From: Lachnospiraceae bacterium
GTDB lineage: Bacteria; Bacillota_A; Clostridia; Lachnospirales; Lachnospiraceae
Length of the DNA: 9,825 nt
Direction of reading: 5' to 3'
NCBI GenBank assembly: GCA_024689605.1
Contig: JAILDD010000234.1
Span: 1-9,825, forward strand
Position numbers and translations under genes: made by a program. Shown here one piece after another: positions 6,301 through 9,825 of this stretch (positions within the stretch are counted from its first letter, which is position 1; each line of letters begins with the position of its first letter). The notes under the pieces were generated by a model. That model was given only the letters and a program-made list of their open reading frames with translations. It ran no database searches and was not told the origin of the DNA.

Positions 6301-8756
6301 GCACGCTGGTTCTTAACTTCCTGTATCAGTTCCTGAATCTGCTGCTCATCCTTTGTAAGTTCCCCTTCCTTCTGAGGATACTTCTCGGTGAGCTTATTCT
6401 CTGCATTTTCAAGTGCCTCACCATTCAGCTGGGACAGTGTGGTAACAGGCATATAATACTTAGGCTCAAGGGCACGCTCGAAGAAAGTTATCCACTTTGC
6501 TCCGTATTTGCGGAATGCATCTGCCCTTACCTCGGCATCTATTCTCTTTTCTTCAGTGTCGAATTCCGCCATCTTCTGCTCTTCAGTCATCTCATCAAAT
6601 CTCTTGGCGAAATCGGTCAGACATTTAACCTTTCTGTAGGTCTTAAGGCCTTCTGCATTCATAAGCTTGGAAATACTGGTAATATTGAATTTTGAGAATT
6701 CCTTATAATCTATTTCCAGAGCATTGAGAGGCTGCTGCTCATTAGCCTTCTCTGCCTCAAGCTGCGCCTTAAGATTAGCCTGGGTCCTGGTCACCCTGCG
6801 CATCTCCCAGAAATGATCTGCCATCTCGGCATCATTAAGGGCTGCGGGATCCTTTCCAAGACCGTCCTTATACAGCACAGCATAGTTCTTCTTCCACTGA
6901 GGGAAATGCTCTACATAAGGGAATCCCTCTGCCTTAAGCAGTGCCTTTGCATTTGCTGTAAGCTCTCCCTCTCCGCCGCTGGCAAGGAACCTCAGGGCAT
7001 TTTCATAAGCATTCATACGGTCCTGGATAACAGACTGCTTCTGCTTATTTCTGCGAAGCTCAACAATACGCTGAGACTGGAACATTGCCTTCATGATAGG
7101 GCTCTCGATATCGGTCTTGCTGAGAAGTGACTTTTCCTTCCCAAGGACTACCTCCCGGGCCTTAAGCTCATCCATTACAGTGGTCAGGCGATAGAACTTC
7201 TCAAATACGGTATTTATCTCTAAGCCCAGCATATGGAATGAGCTCTCATTGCTGGCAATCAATGTCTGCAGGCTTGCAACCTTCTGGCCCAACTCACCGG
7301 TAACATCATACTTAAATACAGTTTCGTCGAGAGCCTGGTTCTTTTTCTGTGCTTTGCTTACCCTCTTATTACGTGCTTTCTTTGCATCATTCTCAACGCT
7401 GCCAAGAAGCTTGGCTGTTCCTTCATTGATAAGGCCGGTCATAACCTCCTGAGCCCTAAGCTGCTGCTCACGGATAGCTGCCCAGGATGTCTGGATATTC
7501 TCCTCTGTCATGGCATTCTTATCAGCCTCGATCTTTGCAAAGTGAGCTGCCTCTGCGTCCTTTTTGCGCTTTTCATAGTGCTTATCAGACTCATTCTCTT
7601 CACGCTTAATTTCAACAGGTTTATACTTGTAATCTTCACCTCCAACGATCTCGTGCCTGTTATTATAAGCCTTCTTAACTTCACCCTTGACTTCCTCACC
7701 ATCAGGCCCCTGCTTAAGGCAGTGTATTTCCTTATGCCTGTTCATGAAATCCTCAAGAGGCTTTTCCATTTTAATAACAAGATGCTCTACAACGTCCTGT
7801 ACTGATTTAGGCAGCTTGGAAAACCACTCTTCCCTGTTGTCATTCAAAAGAATGTTGAATCCCTTTATTCTGGCAAGACGTGCCTCAAACTCAACAGCAT
7901 GCTTTGCATAATACTTGTCAGTAAGCATATCCATTGTGATAGGATTTTCAAGAACCATGGCCAGACACTTATTCAGGGTATCAATCCTGAGGGAACGTGT
8001 CTTTCTCTTGGTGATATGAAGCTTGCTTAATATCCAGTTGCAGCCATTTGCTATCTCATAGAAAAAGCTCTTTATAGAATCCAGAAGCCCGCCCTTATTG
8101 AAATAGTTTTTGAACATGGTCTTATTGGCACTGGGGGATGCAGAATAGCCGTCCATAGACTTCTTTCTGAAAGTATCCCATTTCCTCTTATACACATGCA
8201 TGAAGGGGATCAGGCCTTCCTTAACTGTTGCCTGAGGTATACCGTACTTGGTTTCAGCATTCTCATAGAGCTTTGATGCATAGCCCTTATGACGGTCAAG
8301 AAATCCTCTGCGGTACTTGGTATAGAAATCCAGATCCTTCTTCTCACGGATAGTGTTCGTATCAACTTTCTCATTGGTTTCCCTGCGGAGCTTATTAATC
8401 TGTTTCTTTTCAGCCCTGCGATCCTTCCAATAGCCTCTCTGTGACGGAAGCAAATTTTTGAATGCTCTATCCTTCTCTGTCTGGGTCTCGTCAGCTTCCT
8501 CAAATTCCCGCTGGCTATATTGGTAAAGCATCTGATTCTGCTCACCCACGACCACACCTGTTTTCATGATCTCCTGCTGAAGGAATTCAGCATGCTGCTG
8601 AGCATCCCCCTGGCCAAATTCTTCCTGTGTCTTAAGCGGAACACGTGTAGTTACGTAATTCCTGATCTGCTCTTCATTGGCATTCTTCTGATAATTAAGG
8701 TTGTATTCTGTTTGCTCATCAACCTTCTGCAGCTTATGCATCATATTGTTGTCCAA
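3330..8756 (-). CDS. Giant charged alpha-helical protein of unknown function (1808 aa)
   Basis: I do not recognise this protein or any catalytic domain in it. It is a single uninterrupted frame of 1808 residues. The start is TTG at 8756, supported by a perfect AGGAGG 7 nt upstream; the first in-frame ATG is codon 5 and would be too far (19 nt). There is no signal peptide and no clear membrane span; the most hydrophobic stretch, around residues 224-248 (SFFYEIANGCNWIL), looks amphipathic. Residues 1-1700 are rich in Lys, Glu, Gln, Asn and aromatics in helix-like patterns, with few Gly or Pro and only six Cys, suggesting an extended cytoplasmic helical scaffold. A highly charged arm (about 370-475) is rich in K/E/R. 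The last 93 residues (1716-1808) are a Lys/Glu/Ala low-complexity helix with 36 Lys/Arg by my count, including KKEKKKKKAEAKQRK, and the protein ends in RGWFW. The GNAT gene lies downstream. A structural, scaffold or effector role is possible but unproven. Confidence 0.93.
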   Translation of the reverse strand: MDNNMMHKLQKVDEQTEYNLNYQKNANEEQIRNYVTTRVPLKTQEEFGQGDAQQHAEFLQQEIMKTGVVVGEQNQMLYQYSQREFEEADETQTEKDRAFKNLLPSQRGYWKDRRAEKKQINKLRRETNEKVDTNTIREKKDLDFYTKYRRGFLDRHKGYASKLYENAETKYGIPQATVKEGLIPFMHVYKRKWDTFRKKSMDGYSASPSANKTMFKNYFNKGGLLDSIKSFFYEIANGCNWILSKLHITKRKTRSLRIDTLNKCLAMVLENPITMDMLTDKYYAKHAVEFEARLARIKGFNILLNDNREEWFSKLPKSVQDVVEHLVIKMEKPLEDFMNRHKEIHCLKQGPDGEEVKGEVKKAYNNRHEIVGGEDYKYKPVEIKREENESDKHYEKRKKDAEAAHFAKIEADKNAMTEENIQTSWAAIREQQLRAQEVMTGLINEGTAKLLGSVENDAKKARNKRVSKAQKKNQALDETVFKYDVTGELGQKVASLQTLIASNESSFHMLGLEINTVFEKFYRLTTVMDELKAREVVLGKEKSLLSKTDIESPIMKAMFQSQRIVELRRNKQKQSVIQDRMNAYENALRFLASGGEGELTANAKALLKAEGFPYVEHFPQWKKNYAVLYKDGLGKDPAALNDAEMADHFWEMRRVTRTQANLKAQLEAEKANEQQPLNALEIDYKEFSKFNITSISKLMNAEGLKTYRKVKCLTDFAKRFDEMTEEQKMAEFDTEEKRIDAEVRADAFRKYGAKWITFFERALEPKYYMPVTTLSQLNGEALENAENKLTEKYPQKEGELTKDEQQIQELIQEVKNQRAVYSADNAFEYFSEGVYENRRRHFQDQIKWRFIRYNNNAFADKTIVDIQSSIRKFQSDQVRPEAERVDAKLAAGKAKDGKDPEAREKAQQFVNQRISAFLNIKLDPAALEMAHFHTNIGDYLNIVQSYREMKSLMKNPDLKEYFDTYADVKDMLESRLNNGAMEAIDQAVSKYLKSFGFKDNLSGDFEEKLGEKDLGLVGMTEEKRKEEWEKRFGAIYKESEEALKKAKQKSAELKAAEQSMASNELFNLLYEKSKNIQGFDQSEWQQALRDIVEQKKWKGKLEKSEGLRALVIAEAERRLKAGPNAMNDYFEFQLRKNLSMDFAKRLGELNYKIDEDAAAQIFETSQGVMDATAMQYRVLDIDTDSRLQEAINKRNEENKEKDKEAEKIDIKSFRLLLRDVYRQQNGLAINQQSEEDFKKNNADIMDYLKGNKYNFLKQATDQILSFTLTEDMFKYENIRANFKDLYKNALRIEAFAQIYNSEKAFFASDALPKEVRDELKWRYSKLAGGAYLSFVDLIKAYVSSQGVDEYGQPGMGIDFAQAEKDKERRDKTIKWYNVYEKLVKFSTGSYRHNKSVGLKIEAKKNEALGEFEKAYEEAKMPFMEMEAANALRTVNQQYSRCISNSTVIGLAEYIGVKDKALKAQFADVKYLFTPYPINDKAGEVEAMGKNAEMINKLKDANENSIVRNEKNFSRRQFAKDMQFFAPMAGQMNAIMKKLKDVKLTSEDDVRKLITPELYIEFKKLNAYLMLAEGHRGEWQTGKLLRSYQAFNEKNSHFKGDKKINLGVGQDDMAEMCDFAGALMDGQFIARMRSFTKIMDIYADYVGVASDGTLFRDDVDAKVGKDQTDEYKVEIIEESRRKRKEYFNAVLNVMNTEKVPDLVLEYGSEGEKAMYLKNKEIEEQEKAKEEAKQKKEEDKLKAAQKKAEEKAAKERLDNEKAQAKRNKKADKQEAEEKAKKEKKKKKAEAKQRKTVEKKPEGEKKRGWFW
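3333..3611 (-). repeat. Low-complexity purine-rich segment encoding the Lys/Glu tail
   Basis: This stretch is almost all pyrimidine on the + strand and purine on the coding strand, with AAG/GAA/GAG-type triplets and short A-runs, including a CTTCTTCTTCTT repeat near 3404-3415 (+ strand). It encodes residues 1716-1808 of the giant protein, read as a Lys/Glu/Ala helix with a basic end. The strand asymmetry follows mainly from the amino-acid composition, but such tracts can also form unusual DNA structure and vary in length between strains. Confidence 0.75.
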
Positions 8757-8763
8757 TGTGCTA

Positions 8764-8769
8764 CCTCCT
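8764..8769 (-). promoter_or_regulatory. Ribosome binding site that supports a TTG start
   Basis: On the - strand this is a perfect AGGAGG followed by seven bases (TAGCACA) and then TTG GAC AAC AAT ATG ATG. The ideal spacing to the TTG and the 19-nt distance to the first ATG make TTG the likely initiator of the 1808-residue protein. Confidence 0.85.
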
Positions 8770-8847
8770 TTTTTCTCTCACTTTTAATTATCGGTCCTGA
8801 TCTACTTTTCCCCGCAGGTAAAGCGGGTACTTTCCTACGTTGATGTC

Positions 8848-8876
8848 ATTATAATCTCCCTATCGTACCCAAAACC
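8848..8876 (-). promoter_or_regulatory. Candidate sigma-A promoter of the giant-gene operon
   Basis: On the - strand a perfect TATAAT (8853-8848) is preceded by a 17-bp spacer and the weak -35 hexamer GGTTTT (8876-8871). The expected start of transcription, near 8841, gives a leader of about 85 nt. The poor -35 box and a GGGTACGAT motif at the upstream end of the spacer suggest a controlled promoter. The -10 match in an AT-rich stretch could be fortuitous; a second TATAAT on the - strand lies near 8948-8955. Confidence 0.45.
8862..8870. repeat. GGTACG-type motif inside the promoter spacer
   Basis: ATCGTACCC here is the exact reverse complement of GGGTACGAT at 9092-9100, a 9-bp inverted repeat about 220 bp apart. 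This copy lies between the candidate -10 and -35 elements, where a bound repressor would block polymerase. A shorter GGGTAC also occurs at 8825-8830. An operator role is inferred from position only. Confidence 0.4.
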
Positions 8877-8919
8877 GAATATTTTCCCCTTTTTCGACTA
8901 CATTTTTTATTTTATATGA

Positions 8920-8943
8920 TTTTTGTGATTTTTTACACAAAAA
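8920..8943. promoter_or_regulatory. Palindrome resembling a CRP/FNR-family box
   Basis: The arms TTTTTGTG (8920-8927) and CACAAAAA (8936-8943) are perfect complements around the 8-base centre ATTTTTTA. The core reads TGTGA-N6-ACACA, one base from the classical TGTGA-N6-TCACA site. Its centre lies about 90 bp upstream of the predicted start of the giant-gene transcript, a plausible place for an activator. The region is very AT-rich, which raises the chance of coincidence, and no regulator gene is in the window. Confidence 0.35.
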
Positions 8944-9091
8944 AAGGTGATTATAATGAGAAATTTAGCAAAAATCACAATAAAAGTCCACAAAATTATA
9001 ACTGTTTCCCATAGAATAAAGCCGAAAATGCCCATAAAAGAAAAAATCCGGGGGTTAAATCACCGGCAAAGCATAATTTTTCCCTGTCTGA

Positions 9092-9109
9092 GGGTACGAT
9101 TACGGTACG
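9092..9109. repeat. Tandem GGTACG motifs
   Basis: Two copies of GGTACG start at 9093 and 9104, 11 bp apart, close to one helical turn, so both would face the same side of the DNA. The first is part of the 9-mer that recurs inverted at 8862-8870 in the candidate promoter. The arrangement resembles an upstream auxiliary operator, though no regulator is known. Confidence 0.4.
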
Positions 9110-9132
9110 CTTCCGGCTAAAAATGCCTGCAT

Positions 9133-9171
9133 AAGAAAAACGAGGCAGAAAGATCTGCCCCGTTTTTCTTA
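9133..9171. terminator. Bidirectional intrinsic terminator downstream of fliS
   Basis: ACGAGGCAGA (9140-9149) pairs with TCTGCCCCGT (9154-9163) around the loop AAGA, with a single A/C mismatch. The stem is flanked by an A-run (9136-9140) and a T-run (9163-9167), so it can stop transcription in both directions. It lies about 100 nt after the stop codon of the FliS-like gene on the - strand, which it most likely terminates, insulating the giant gene from flagellar transcription. Confidence 0.88.
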
Positions 9172-9263
9172 TTACTGCAATTTACTACTATTTACCCTGT
9201 AATGACCGGCTGTTCAGGCAGTTTCAAACTGTTTCCCAATTACCGTGTTCTGTTTTAAGTTTT

Positions 9264-9755
9264 TTATACAAGAAAACCTCTGTTTGTACAGCTTGCCGCA
9301 CTGTCTGTGGTAAGCTTTCCCCTGGAATAGGTCATGCCAGCGTAGATAGTGTCGGTATTTTTCATTATGGGCTCCGAGCTGTCTGATTCGGCAGCGCTGG
9401 CGTAAGCGTCCCTTAAGCTCTTCATTATCTTTTCAGCCTCACCAAGCCCTGCGGGATCCCTGCGGATATCTGCCATTATCAGCTCCCGCTCCACGAAGCG
9501 GTATATCTGGTATGTGCGGCGTGCAAGGTCATATTCCATATTAAGGGAGTCAATCAGTTCCCTGAGTACAGCCTTGGCATTCCTGATGCCGGTCTTGTAG
9601 GTATTCATGTCCTCAAGGGTGAATTCCTCTCCTGCGCGACTGTTCTCTGCCTCTTTTACATAGGTAAGGAACATATCGTAAAGGATGACAACCATACGGC
9701 TCCTGTTAGCCTCACTGATGCGCAGCATGAATTCCTGTTTCTTCTCGCCTGTCAT
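9264..9755 (-). CDS. fliS: FliS-like flagellar export chaperone
   Basis: The 163-residue protein resembles FliS, the cytoplasmic chaperone that binds the C-terminal end of flagellin, prevents premature polymerisation and delivers it to the flagellar export gate. The FliS pattern is seen as SRMVVILYDMFLTYVKEA (19-36), then a helix with RNAKAVLRELIDSLN (58-72), then YRFVERELIMADIRRDP (85-101), and a last helix EAEKIMKSLRDAY (106-118). The usual FliS is about 120-135 residues; this one has about 40 more, containing DTIYAGMTYSRG and ending in NRGFLV. From memory such tails occur in FliS of Lachnospiraceae. The family's N-terminal Tyr is not obvious. A GTG at 9803 would add 16 residues, but the ATG at 9755 has a perfect AGGAGG 7 nt upstream and is preferred. 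No flagellin gene is visible in the 70 bases left upstream. A diverged FliS paralogue is the main alternative. Confidence 0.8.
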   Translation of the reverse strand: MTGEKKQEFMLRISEANRSRMVVILYDMFLTYVKEAENSRAGEEFTLEDMNTYKTGIRNAKAVLRELIDSLNMEYDLARRTYQIYRFVERELIMADIRRDPAGLGEAEKIMKSLRDAYASAAESDSSEPIMKNTDTIYAGMTYSRGKLTTDSAASCTNRGFLV

Positions 9756-9762
9756 GTATGAT

Positions 9763-9768
9763 CCTCCT
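9763..9768 (-). promoter_or_regulatory. Ribosome binding site that fixes the fliS start
   Basis: On the - strand this is a perfect AGGAGG followed by ATCATAC and then ATG at 9755. It lies inside any longer reading frame begun at the GTG at 9803, which itself has no good ribosome site. An inverted repeat GTGCA/TGCAC (9785-9789 and 9799-9803) precedes it; its role is unknown. Confidence 0.85.
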
Positions 9769-9825
9769 TGTAATGTATTAGTCTGTGCACTCGGATGCTG
9801 CACGATTTATTTCTGAACCGATGCA

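Larger units (their letters stand above)
8757..9132. other. AT-rich control region upstream of the giant gene
   Basis: This 376-base non-coding stretch separates the giant gene from the fliS terminator. Bases about 8880-9060 are strongly AT-rich, unlike the neighbouring genes. It holds a 5' leader with a 5-bp hairpin (CCCGC 8811-8815 and GCGGG 8823-8827), a candidate promoter (8848-8876), three GGTACG/CGTACC motifs, a CRP/FNR-like palindrome (8920-8943), and a hydrophobic 42-codon reading frame on the - strand (8907-9035) without a ribosome site. I see no RNA gene or transposon remnant. The richness suggests the giant gene is regulated rather than constitutive; this is inference. Confidence 0.6.

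Noticed and set aside
8788..8795. Flagellar sigma-28 promoter on the - strand (ACCGATAA)
   Set aside because: The -10 element matches, but no TAAA-like -35 element stands at the required distance, so the match is probably chance.
9035..9081. Weak CCGG...CCGG hairpin followed by T-run on the - strand as a terminator
   Set aside because: The pairing is only four G/C pairs plus mismatches, too weak to call, and it lies upstream of the gene it would block.
9756..9803. GTG at 9803 as the start of fliS
   Set aside because: It has no good ribosome site, whereas the ATG at 9755 has a perfect AGGAGG at ideal spacing inside that extension.
1..9825. CRISPR array, tRNA, rRNA, insertion sequence or prophage genes
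   Set aside because: No regular repeat-spacer pattern, no cloverleaf and no transposase, integrase or phage-type protein was seen on either strand.

Overview
The window most likely comes from a Gram-positive anaerobe of the class Clostridia, probably a motile member of the Lachnospiraceae. This rests on three things: clostridial-type HPr and Enzyme I sequences, a FliS-like protein with the long C-terminal tail I associate with that group, and strong AGGAGG ribosome sites throughout. I cannot name a genus. The family placement is inference from protein style, not a database match.

Bases 1-1962 (+ strand) hold ptsH and ptsI, the general phosphotransferase proteins HPr and Enzyme I, in the usual order and 53 nt apart. 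The pair ends at a bidirectional hairpin terminator (about 2013-2053), which also serves the convergent gene on the other side.

Bases 2096-8756 (- strand) hold the accessory part of the window. A 5.4-kb gene encodes an 1808-residue, highly charged, probably cytoplasmic protein of no family I recognise. It is followed 97 nt downstream by a gene for a 378-residue GNAT-fold protein with a very acidic C-terminal tail. The giant protein ends in a lysine/glutamate-rich helix and a GWFW terminus, so the two neighbours carry tails of opposite charge. A near-perfect 44-nt palindrome lies between them and touches the stop codon of the giant gene. I infer a two-gene operon, read from the long AT-rich region at 8757-9132.

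That upstream region is richer than a plain spacer. It has a consensus TATAAT with a poor -35 box and three copies of a GGTACG/CGTACC motif, one inside the promoter spacer and two tandem copies about 230 bp upstream. It also has a palindrome resembling a CRP/FNR-family box and a possible 42-codon hydrophobic ORF.

Bases 9264-9755 (- strand) encode a FliS-like flagellar chaperone, followed by its own bidirectional terminator (about 9133-9171). The giant gene and the GNAT gene therefore form a self-contained cassette, bounded by terminators, between two housekeeping loci. If the window holds something undescribed, it is this pair and its control region; no biochemical function can be assigned to the giant protein from sequence alone.
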